From: Dendrobium chrysotoxum
Taxonomy: Eukaryota; Streptophyta; Magnoliopsida; Asparagales; Orchidaceae
Reading direction: 5' to 3'
Assembly (NCBI GenBank): GCA_019925795.1
Contig: CM034311.1
Coordinates: 19,032,231-19,096,230, forward strand
Length of the DNA stretch: 64,000 nucleotides
Below are positions 28,201 to 40,200 of this stretch, one piece after another. Below the pieces are notes generated by a model. That model was not told the DNA's origin and did not search any database. It saw only the letters and a list, made by a program, of their open reading frames with translations. The number at the start of each line of letters is the position of its first letter. Position 1 is the first letter of the stretch. A program made the position numbers and the translations under genes.

Positions 28201-31200
28201 GTGACTAAATATGATACATACAACTTGAAAAAAGAATTAAATGAGACTTGATAACCCACCTACAAGCATGAACCAGACCTCTCGCCCACTTCCAAAACAC
28301 TCAATACTATAAACTACAATTGCATCCGACAAATGAGCCTTTGTTTACAGATCAAGGAATACCTCTGTAGGCACTTAATTTTTGTTTTTTGCTTGTATAA
28401 GACCTTCAAAGTTTGTGATAATAAAATTTATTTTCAAAATGCAAACTCTTAACACCATGCGAATAAGGCATGTTGAATATTTAAAAGTCAAACTTAGAAA
28501 ATTTATTTTAGTAATGTATTTTTAGGAAAAAAAGAAGAGATCAATTGTGATCTCCTATGACTATTTCTTAATTTTAAGAAAGAATTATTCTCCTATGATT
28601 CTGATTCCTAAATTTTAGGATAGAATTAAGCTAGTTAATTATCTCATTTATTAGATTTTTTATGTATATATATGTGGATGTAATATGTGTTTTAAACAGC
28701 AAGAATAATAAATTAAAAAAAATTTCACGGTATCAAAGCTAGTTCTTTGAACCATAATCCCTTCAGGCGCCTCTCTTTAGTAGATTTTTTCTAGTCATCT
28801 CCTCTCTATTTCTCAGGCTAATTCTCTATGACTGATTCTCTCTGGTCAGTATTCATCCAGGCCTTCTTCTATATTTCAGCAACCCTATTCATTCTTCTCC
28901 CTCATCTTTTGCTTTGCAATATAGAATAGCCTCATCACAAACATCCGACATCAAGGCACCAGAATCAGGAAGTAGTTCAAAAATTCAAAACCTTGGTAGC
29001 TGTGATTTCTCCTATTCTCATCACAGGATACGAATTAAATGGCCATAATTATTTGCAATGGTCACAATTTGTGTTTTTGTTCATTTATGATAAGAGAAAG
29101 GATGAATATCTCATGAGAGCAACAGCCATGCTAGAGACTATAGATCTAGACTTCATGATGCAGGCAAAAATAATTGCCTACAAATACAAAATTTTGCAAG
29201 TCTTCCAAAAGTATAAGCTAAGAGCCACATATAATAAAAAGCATTCCCAAAATTACTATAAAATACTTAAAACGACAAATGACAACAATTACCCATAAGA
29301 AAAACCTTAAACTTCCAATAACCTTGATAATACGATAAGTAGAGAAGAAAGATACAGATGAGGTGGACACTTGCAGAGAGAAGAAATAGATAAGAAGCCC
29401 GAGACGAAGTTATAGAGAGGAGAAGAGAAGAAGAGGCATAGCTCGCAAGCTATCCAAAAAACCAGCAGGTTTTGTTCTTCAAATATTAATCCATCACACA
29501 CACTAAAAATAGCCACAAAACATCACTATAAATAGAGAAAAAGAAGCCTAAAAGACACCTAAATAGCCAACCAGAACAGAGAAGAAAAAGGCAGCATTTA
29601 ATACATTAGGAGCCTAGGAGACAAAGCCTCCAGCATTAAATACATACAGGAACCGAACAGCAGCAGGGACCCGAACAGGCAATCCACGGGAAAAGTAGGG
29701 AACCGAACAGGCACAGCAAGGGGAACCGGACAGCCCAGCAAATCATCCACCCCCCCCCCCCCTGCATACATCAGATTCTGCTCCGGTTGAGAGAGCTCAT
29801 CTCCTGATGAGATAGATTCTAAGTTCTCACTACGCGCCAAACAAGATTTATCCAATTCAAGAATTAAAGTTGAGTACTTTTGTTTGATCGTATCTCTTTC
29901 TTGTTTGAATTTGGCATGAAAGAATTGCTTTCTCTTTTCATACCTTTCTGTACATAAGTGCATCTTCATCTGAAGTTTGCATAACTCATTTTGAATCGGA
30001 TCGGTAGAACTACCTTGGGAAGGAACCCAACTGTTGGTTGAAAATTGGACTTCAAATTAGGATACAAAAGAGCCAGCATGAAGACTTTCCGGATGACCCA
30101 ACCTACATGATCTGAATCGAACTCATCGGGAGATGAGTTTTCTCCACCAGGGAAGAATCTGATGTAGGCGGGGGGGGGATAATTTGTTGGGTTGTCCGGT
30201 TCCCCATGCTGTGCCTGTTCGGTTCCTTGCTTTTCCCGTGGTTGGCCTTGTTCGGTTCCTTGCTTTCCCGTGGTTGGCTTGTTCGGGTCCCTGGCTGCTG
30301 TTCAGTTCCTGTATGTATTTAATGCTGGAGGCTTTGTCTCCTGGGCTTCCAATGTATTAAATGCTGCCTTTTTCTTCTCTGTTCTAGTTGGCTGTTTTGG
30401 GCGGCTGTTTAGGTGTCTTTTGGGCTTCTTTTTCTCTAATATAGTGATGTTTTGTGGCTGTTTTTAGTGTGTGTGATGGATTAATATTTGGAACAAAACC
30501 TGAGGGTTTTCTGGATAGCTTGCGAGCTATGTCTCTTCTTCTCTTCTCCTCTCTATAACTTCGTCTCAGACTTCTTATCTATTTCTTCTCTCTGCAAGTG
30601 TCCGCCTCATTTGTATCTTTCTTCTCAAAAAGTTTGTTAGCTTTAAGGATGTTGTTGTGTCTAGAGTTGTTTTCAAGTTGAAAGTTGTATTATGTTTTTA
30701 AGAAACTATTGTTCGTTTGAGTTGTGTCTTTTTAAGTTATATTAAAGAAAGTCTAGTTTAAGTGGTGCTTTGTCATATTATTGTGTTTATTTAAAAGGAA
30801 GTAAGTATTTGCATACCTAGTAGGCTTCACAGTTTTTCTAGGTTGCATCAAATTATCATAATAAAATTTTGTATTTGTAGGCAATTATTTTTGCCTACAT
30901 CAATTTGGTATCAGAGCTTTAGGTTGTAAGTCTTTCTTTCTTTTTAAAAATTAAAGGAAAAAAAAATTAAAACAGTCAACAAACCAAAGTTCACTTCAAA
31001 AGGAAGATTTGTCATCAGAAATAATATATTTGGAACATCAAGGAAGCACTGTCATTCAACCCAAGTTTGCAACGTCGACAACCTGATATTTTCCAACATG
31101 TACCAAGGCATTCTCATCATGAGATGAGATTTCTCAACCGAAGGAGAATTGATGTAGGCAAAAGTGGCCTATTGGTGTTCCCCATGTTGATTTTAATTCC

Positions 31201-34200
31201 CAAAAGCTGTCCCTTTGGATGTCGTAATGATGTTTCGGTTTTCCCATCATTGGATATCGTGAGATGCTTCGGTTTCCCTCTAAAACTGCTATTTTTTGCT
31301 ACGGTTTTTCCTCCTACGCCTATCCCTTTGGGTTCCGGTGTGCTACAATTTTTTATGTGTTTCTATTGGTTGTTTTTTAGGTACATTAATTACATGTATT
31401 AATTATCTTTTTACCTTTTCTTCCCCAATATAAGAGCTATTCTGTGGCTGTTTTAGGAGAGATTTATGTGATGATTTTTGGAATGTAAAACCTGCGGGTT
31501 TGTAATAGCTTGCGAGCTATTGTCTCATTTCCCCTTCTCCTCTTAAAATTCGTCTTGGACTTCTAACCTCTTCTTCTCTATCCATGATTCCCACCTCACT
31601 TGTATCCTTCTTCTCAAAATTATTAATATAAGTTTTATGGTTTATGTGTGTAATGTTTATGTTTAAGGAAGACATTTTTGTGGCAATCTTAGTGTAAATT
31701 TTCATTTGCATCAATTTGGTAACCGAACAGGCACAGCAAGGGGAACTGGATAGCCTAGCAAATCATCCCCCACCCCCCCTTGCCTACATCACTTCATAAG
31801 GTGGAAGATTGAAAATAGTATGATCATGTCATGGCTTGTCGATTCCATGAACAAATGATATAGGTGAAAATTTCTTGCTATTTGGGACTGCAAAAGAACA
31901 TGGGATGCAGCCAAAGAGACTTACTCCAGCTCTGAAAATACTTCAGAGCTATTTCAAATTGAATCAGTATTTCATGACTTTTGCCAAGGAGAGTAATCTG
32001 TTACTCAGTATTACAATACACTCACATCATACTGGCAACAACTTGACTTATTCGAAACTCACTCATGGATATGTCCAAAAGATGCAATAATGTCCAAACA
32101 GAATGTGGAACAAAAAAGGCTGTTCAAATTTTTCTTAAGACTTAACAAGGAGATGGATAAGGTTCGAGGTCGAATCATGGGTACTAAACCATTGCCCAAT
32201 CTTGGGGAGGCTTTCTCAGAGATTAGGCGAGATGAAAGTAGAAATAAAGTAATGATGAGATTTAAGGAACAACCGGAATCAATATTGAATGCATCTGCCC
32301 TTGTTGTTAAATCATCTAACAATAATGGTGGAGATCATCAGAAACAGGAAAGGCCTTGGTGTGATTATTGTAAGAAACCAGATCATTACAATGAGAATTG
32401 CTAGATGCTCCATGGCAAACCAGTTGATTGGAAACCAAAATCACAGTTTCATAGAGATAGCAATGCACATGTAGCTTCCAACTATGAGAGTGCTCCTGTT
32501 CTCGAGCCTAGCCCGTTTAGCAAAAAGCAAATGGATTTGTAGCAAAAAATGTTTAATCAGTTAGCAATAGTAGTATTACTGGGGCAGGTTTGGTTTCTCA
32601 AATAAATTCACATACTTCATTAACTAATAACAAAGGAGAAATAAGTTCATAAATAGTCGACATCGGTGCTTCTGATCACATGACAGGAGATGATACCCTT
32701 CTCCAAAATTACAAGCCAAGTTGTAGTCACTCGTCCGCCCATATTGCTAATCGTTTAAATTCTAAAACTGCTGGAACAGGTTCCATCCAACTTACTAAAG
32801 AGTTGTATCTCAACCCTGTCCTCCATGTTCCAAATCTGGATTGTAATCTTTCGTCCATTAGCAAATTGGCTCATGACCTTCAATTGGTTATTAAATTGTA
32901 TTAAAACTTGTGTATTTTTCAGGACTTGAAATTGGGGCAGATGATTGACAGTGTTGAACTGTGCTCCAGGCTCTATCTCCTCCCTTGTGATAGAAAGGAA
33001 GTTTCTCAAGCAACCTGCGTCCAGTCTAAGTCTGTTAGAATCTTTCAATTATGTATCCAATTCCAATGTCAATAAAGATAGCAAAATTATATTGCTACAC
33101 TATCATCTTAGTCATCCTATCTTTGTGTATATCTTGTAAAATTGTTTCCCAAATTATTTATCAATAGAAGTCCGGCATCTTTTCATTGTGAAACTTGTCA
33201 TATTGCAAAACATATTTAAATAGTATATCCTCAAAGTCCATATTCAAGGATAAAAAATGTTTCTGGCGCTCAATTATTTATGACATTTGTTGATCATCAT
33301 ATAAGGGTAATTTGGGCTTTCCTTATGAAAGAAAAGTCTAAGGTCGGGCAAATTTTTCAAACCTTCAATCTTATGGTTCAAAATCAATTCTACTCTAAAA
33401 TTCAAGTACTCAAATCAGAACATGCTAGGATATAATTCGCTAGCAGTCTCAATACCTACCTTCAAAACCATGGGATTATTCACATAAGTTCTTGTGTTGA
33501 CACACCGCAACAAAATGGGATGGCTGAACATAAAGATAGACATCACTTGGAGTTTGCCCGATGTCTTAGGTTTTCCTCTAATGTTCCAAATTATTTTTGG
33601 GGGAAAGCCACTCTCATGGCTACCTATTTAATCAATTGCATGCCATCCAGATTCCTTAATTTTCAATCTCCACGTCAGCTTCTTCTATCAAATTATCCTC
33701 ACACCCGTGCAGCTTCATCTAATTTATCTCTCAAGGTATTTGGTTGCATGACATTTGTTCATGTGTATCATCAACATCATAGTAAATTTGATCATAGAGC
33801 TAATAAGTGTATTTTTCTAGGATACTCTCCAACTCAAAAAGGGTACAAATATTACTCTCCAACAAACAAAAAAATTCTACACCGCCATGAAAATCCCTTT
33901 CTTTGAACATGTGTCCTTCTATCCTGAATCTCATGTTCGGGGAAAGAGTATGAATAAACATCAAATTTGGGAGTTCTTTCTTGAGTTTGTGCCCTTTGCC
34001 CACTCAAAGTTACCAAGTTTTTATCTACCCTTGATTGTGCCCAAAGACGATACACAAGACTTATCCACACCCATGCCTATTCAGTCACCAATCCATCCCA
34101 CAAATATTTCTTCTCCCATGCCTGCTCAATCTATGGCTCCACAACTTATTAATGAGAATTTTCAAGTCTACATCAGGTGGAGGAAAAGACAAGACCTAAA

Positions 34201-37200
34201 GCACGGATCACGGCTAGCATGTGGCAAAAATATTGACTCAATTTCAAGTCCACCTGAAAAAAATATAGGTACGGATAAGGTTGGAAATGTGCCAATTCCC
34301 AACATTGATTACTCTGCCATGTCGATTGCATTAGGAAAGGGTATTAGATGTAATGGTCATCCAATTGGGAATTATGTTATTTACGAAGGGCTATCACCAT
34401 TTTACAGAGCATTTGCTACTTCTCTTGAAGATATTCAAGTTCTTAACACAATACAAGAGGCATTACAAAATTTAGAGTGGAAGAAGGTAGTACAATATGA
34501 GATTAATGCACTTGAGGAGAATGGAACATGGACATTACTGATTTACCAGCTAGGAAAATGCCTGTGGGGTGCAAGAGGATTTTCAGTATAAAGCAGATGG
34601 ATCAGTTGAGAAATTCAAGGTTCAGTTGGTTGCTAGAGGATTCACACAATCCTATGGGATAGACTATCAAAAAAAATTTTGCTCTTATCGCAAAGCTTAA
34701 CACTATCATAATTCTTCTCCCATTTGTTGTCAACCAAAATTAGTACTTGCAACAACTGGACATAAAAAATGTATTTCTAAATGGTGACCGTAAAGAGTAA
34801 GTCTATATGAAAATCCCACCTGATTTTGAAAAACATCTAGCAAAGAATCAAGTTTGCAAACTCAAGAAGTCCCTCTTGTCGGAGTTTTGTGATAATTATT
34901 GTTAGTTGCATCGATAGCTTCATCAATGACAATTTGGGCATTAACATGATGGATGAATTTTGTATGAATGCACACCATTTCCTACATTGGGGCAAAGTAA
35001 AATGATTATGGTAGAGCCCTCCATCAAAGTTTCAAGGAGTTCAGAAACAACTCATGACATTTGGTAGGTCTCTATTGAGAGTCATAAAAATATAATCTTT
35101 TGATAATGCTCTCTCATTCTTGAATGATGAATTGTAATTGATTTCATAAAAGATCTTGTAAAAACTTTTATTTCATAACTAAGTGCATTTTGCCTCTCTA
35201 AGGTTCAAAGGGTTGGGAGCTATCAAATTCAATGAAGGCGGACCTATTGGACTAACAATGTCAAAGATATCATCATCCCAAAATTGAGGCCAAGGAGGTT
35301 GGGGAACCTCAATCCAAAAATGCAATATTGCCAATATAGGTATTTTAGGGATGGTGTTTCTCATGTTTCAGGTTGATAGAAAGTGCGTTTTCAAGAGCAT
35401 ATGATAATCCCATTAGACAAGATTCCCCAGAAAAGTGAAGAATTTCATGTTGCGTCTTTTCCTTCCATCGCACATGATGTTCAAGAGTAGGAGCAATTCT
35501 GCATTCCCCCTTTTTTTTTTTTTTTTTTGGTCAAACAAGAGGTGGAGGTGTTGATGCCTAGCTTCGCAATACTTGATTTGTATAGTCATTCCTTGCTTGA
35601 GTTATGAGGAAGGGAGAACTCTCCGTGTTTCATTTATCACATCAGTTGTCCATAAGGTAGTTAATCAACAAGAGTGGAAATGCTTCCCATAGATGGAAAC
35701 AATGTTCTGTGCCAAAATCTATATGAACCTGAAAGAACTCTTTAAGTTTTGTTCACAGCAATCACTACAACACAAAAGAGAACCAAAGAAAAAAATGAGA
35801 CTAGGTAGAGGAATGTTTCCTTGGAAAGATACTCCGATGGTCAAGACAATATGAGGGGTTGAAAGCTAAGGAAAGAAAGACAACACCAAGTCTTTTCCAA
35901 GATATTTCAAAAAGCTGAAAAATGGTTTCAAGGGTTTGGTGTTTCTGTATGTTTCCCTAGAAAGGTATTTATAGAGGTGAGGGTGATGGCTAGTTTAATA
36001 CTTTCAATTGGTTAGATATATGGTAGATGGAGACATTTCATCTTAAAGATCTGTGTTGGGCAAAAAAAAAACCCATAGCTAAGAGGTATTTTGGACCTCA
36101 GCCAATCTAAGATCTAAAGATCACAAACACCTTGTTTTTAAGATAGAAGCTGGACCATCATAATATCCTTAGGGTAACGGACAAGTTAATGGAAGCCCTA
36201 GGCTTTGAAATCAGTATTATCGGAGATTTAAATCAGATAGTTTTAGGAAACACTTGAAGATCTCAAGTAAAACTTAATGATCTTGACAAAAACAATGAAA
36301 ACGATCAACCAATCCAAAGGAAAAATCGGAAAAATAGTAGTTTTTATTGGAATAATCAAACTAACGGAAGGAAAATAACAAGATACAATTGATCCTCTAT
36401 TCAAGAGGAGGATCTATCTCTCCCAAATCTCAAGACGCCGCTAGAGCCCAAAAACCTAGGAGATCTCAAATTTCAGCCAAATTCAAGGTGCCCGAACCCA
36501 AGGAAAACAAACTATTTAATGCATACAATCCAAAAGGAAATCTCTAAGCAGTCCCTACATTCAAATTTCCCTCCTAAACTTCTCCCAAAACCTTCCTAAT
36601 CAGCTCTTTTGGAAAGGGTGGCTTGTGCGGCTCGTACAAGAGGCGGAGAGGTTCCGCCTCTGTTCCGCAAGAACCAGTCCCATGTGGACCGAATGGACCG
36701 ATCCAATGAACTAGTCTAATAGATAGCTAGATGTCTTTGATATTGTTGTTAAAGATAATCTAATATGGATGGTCGTATCACAATTGAAGCCTTGAGGTTA
36801 GTGTTGATTCCCTTGGGCTTGACTAGAGGGATATCATGAATCTTAAGTGATCTTATTGTATAGGTTGATAAAGACCATTGCCTTATCTTATAGCGATTAT
36901 GCAATATTATAGAATCACAAATTTTGGTGTTTTTGATAAACAGCTTGGGATTAATCCATAAGCAATAATTTTTAGGTATGTGTTATTCATAACTAACGTA
37001 GCTATCATATGTTGAATGCTTTGACTATATGATGTCATAGGTACGAGTAAGAGTTATCATAGTATGAAGAATAAGCTAGAAAATAATAATCACAAGAGTA
37101 ATAAAAAACAGCATCAACTTAGAATAACACATATTAGGTAGTATTAAATTTCAGTAAGAAGAAAGTGACATGTGGAATGATAGCTGCAAATAAGATTTAC

Positions 37201-40200
37201 AAATAATAGAAAAACTTCACAATGATAAATTTTAGCAGCAGAGGAAATTTAACGTGCCAATATCTTAATTTACAGAAAAGTTTTCGGCAGGAAAGGCTTT
37301 AGAATTGCTTTTAGAGTTGGGTTAAGGAAAGATTTGCATGATATTATTTAGAGATTTGATTAGGACTTATTTGGATAGAAATAAAAAGGAGCTAAGCAAG
37401 ATATAGGATGACAATCTTAAAACTAAACCTTTCCAAAATGGATGGTGAGCAGCATCTGGACATGGATGTTATTAAGAAAGCATTTGGCAATAATTTGTTT
37501 GGTAGAAATAATAATTTGGGGATGATATTTATGGATATGGATGTGTAGTGTAGGAAAGAGGTTGCCTGACATTTTTTTCGAATTAGATGAAAAGAATCGG
37601 GTGGATCAGCTGCTAATTGACGGGAGTGTTGGTCAAGGTTGGCTGTAGTTCGGTAGTGTTGGGCTTCAGTTTAAGTTCAGGGAACGAAGCAAGAAAAAAT
37701 GGAAGAATGGATAAACATATGGATACAGAGCTTTCAACTAAACAGTACCAACAACCAACATTGCTGTCGAAAAAAAACTTCAATATGAAGCAGGACGACC
37801 AAAAAACAGCATTAAATATCATGGCATTGAATATTTTCAACAAAAACGCCTACATCTAACAGATGTAAACATAGTTGTACTAGCATCAAATGCAGAATTT
37901 CAGCAAGTTGCATCCAACGCAGTTAGAACCTAGAACAGCAAAACTGCAGCAAAACGCAGAAGACCAAAACAAAGACAGCAGAAAGCATCAAATTGCAACA
38001 AAACATTTTTTTTGGTATGCTAAATTCCAGGGAAAATGCATGAATTTCGCACTTTATTATGATATTTCAATCCTCAAATTAAAATGAACCAAGAAATGAT
38101 ATAAAATGATTGGGATGGAGATGGGAAGTAAGGAAACTCTCCTACAAGCAAAGAGAGCTTGGTATTAATGTTGTGAGGGTGTTAGGTAGCCTTACACCAG
38201 ATTTGCTTGATGGAAGAGAGTGAGGGAGACTTGTAAAGAGAACCTCAGTGTAGAAGAGAGAGAGAATAGGGGTACAGAGTAGATATTGAAAGGGGAGGTA
38301 AGATGAGAAAAGAGAGAAAGGGAGCCTGCTAGTGGGCAAACGGAGGCGAGGGGAAGAGAGCTACCTTTACATGTATATATTTGTAATCTCATGAGTGTGC
38401 ACAACATATAAGGATTCCATCCCCATATTTGTAAGAAGGATTTCACCACCTTAAAAAGTAACATTAAAACAAGCTATCAAGAAGAAATCATGGTTAATAT
38501 TTTATAAAAAAATGAATCCTTTATACAAGAATTACCTAAATAAGTTAAGTTTTTATATCATTATTTCAAAGTAAAGATATTTTAGGCAGTATTTTAATAG
38601 CTATGTGATGATGTCAGTTTTAGATGATGATGGATAACTGAGTATCGCATCACTTTTCTTGCCAATGATGGCACGTTACAACTTGCAGGATCAACCGCAT
38701 GATGCTCTTTTAGAAGTTCTCCCCTAGGCCAAAAACTTACAAATTCCAAAAAAATATTCTTGCAGGAATTCCTAAGCTACAGATTACAGCAAGTATTGCA
38801 CATGCTGAAGATCAGTATGTTAAGGCTTCACTACAGTTGAGATCATAAAGTTTGCATTACTGCTATTACATGACTAGTGGCCTTCTAACCTATTGGATTT
38901 ATGATTTGGCTGATGCAAAAAGCTAGCAAACACTTCCTCTTGTCAGCCAAGAACTTTCCAAGAATGTTGAACTTTAGTACTCCTCCAGAACAAATTCGTG
39001 TGTCCAGAATCCAAAGCTACCTTGTCCACCTCCAGAGGCTCCACCTTACACTTCAGAGAAGGGTTCCTTTTGGGGTCGACAGAATTGACGCCAAACAAGA
39101 ACGAACCAAAAATAAAAATGCTAGCTTAGTTATGTTATTATATGTTATAATCTCATGTTATAAAATTTAGGAATGTTATGAAGCCTGGTCGTATTCTATT
39201 GTTATGTGTTGTGTTTCTAAAGTCATGTAGAAGTCCTTATGAATCTTTTACCTAAAAGGGCTTAAAATCATTATTATAGTAGGGTTTGTTGTATCATTAT
39301 TAAAAGTGGAAAGACAAAAGTGAAAAGAGTACCTTAGCCTTCTATTATTAATAGGCCAAAGCTCTTTTGAAATGGTTTATGATAAAATGAAAATTGATCT
39401 TCATTGCTTCAAGTGATTGACCCCTTGTGCTCCCCTCTTTCTCTCATTGTGAGTGGGGTGATGAATATGAAGTGAGAAAAATGTCTTCCAACTAGCATGC
39501 AAGGACGCTTACCAAAATATAGTGCCAAGAATAGTGTTCCACAACAACTGTAAGTTTCCCCCCTTCATCTTCTCCCTCTTTCCTCTCAGTTTCCTCTCTT
39601 TCTGCGCTATCAATTAGGTTTTCATGTTTCAATCACGTTCATACTCCATCACCTTTGCAATATCCTTACGTGTAATTATACAAAGAGCTTTTCAAAATAT
39701 TACCCACATCAGACTTGAGTGATACTTCCACAAAATTTTAGCTATGTCATGTATCTTGCGATAACAGCAGGCACTCATATTCTACATCCAAAAAGTACCC
39801 AAGTCCTTTGAGCTTGATATAAAATAATTGGGTCGTAAAAGTTTGCAGTTTTAATCATTGGAATCCTCAACTGTGCATCCAAATTTCTTTGTATAGTGAT
39901 ACTATTACCAAACCCTTAATAGATGGTTCAAATACCAAAATAACTTCACAATAAGATTCTCATAAATAAACAAACGACCAATAAAAAGTCACCAACCGCA
40001 CATGCAATCATCAATTTGGAAATGATAAAATACGCAATAATGAAGGAATTTTGGCATGTAGCCATCTATTGACTTTTTGTCACAATGGAAGGATCTAAGG
40101 AAAAAGACCCAATGACGGTAAGTGACAACTCAATAGTAGGACAAATATCGAGGAACCCACATCTAGTTTACTTTTTTTCATGCAAATTTAATGACCCACC

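Larger units (their letters stand above)
29156..31791 (-). mobile_element. Composite of short LTR elements in head-to-head arrangement, TSD CTTCA
   Basis: CTTCA occurs at 29151-29155 and 31792-31796, so the whole 2636 bp behaves as one insertion into copia gag. Its parts belong to one LTR family whose ends are TGATGTAGGCA and TGCCTACATCA. The order is: minus-strand LTR (29156-29773), internal DNA that switches orientation near 30050, plus-strand LTR (30160-30902), iMet primer site (30906-30917), short interior, second plus-strand LTR (31150-31713), 7 bp of a primer site, and the first 71 bp of a minus-strand LTR (31721-31791). There is no pol. The small interior resembles TRIM or LARD elements. 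Confidence 0.8.
28515..34880 (+). mobile_element. Truncated Ty1/copia element 2, interrupted by a nested insertion
   Basis: A probable 5' LTR (28515-28727) and primer site are followed by gag, protease and integrase, with only the start of RT. The 2.6 kb insertion 29156-31791 splits gag, and the coding order resumes exactly after its TSD. Homology stops near 34880, right after KVCKLKKSL; the RT active site, RNase H and 3' LTR are missing. The frame is broken many times. Confidence 0.85.
28990..34880 (+). pseudogene. Broken gag-pol of copia element 2
   Basis: Gag begins with ITGYELNGHNYLQWSQFV (about 29019-29072). After the nested insertion it resumes with blocks such as WDAAKETYSSSENTSELFQI near 31900-31960 (in changing frames). 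It continues with EQKRLFKFFLRLNKEMDKVR and GRIMGTKPLPNLGEAFSEI (32108-32220). The CCHC knuckle WCDYCKKPDHYNENC is at about 32357-32401. Protease is recognisable at GASDHMTG (32669-32692). Integrase shows a CETCHIAKH zinc-site half near 33190, the TPQQNGMAEHKDRHHLEFAR block (33502-33561) and VFGCMTFVHV. RT starts with KVVQYEINALEENGTWTL (34486-34540) and ends prematurely. Stops are dispersed, so no product is expected. Confidence 0.85.

Noticed and set aside
30192..30467. Plus-strand open frame with many Cys and Phe residues
   Set aside because: It lies entirely within LTR A of the composite and is made of LTR word repeats.
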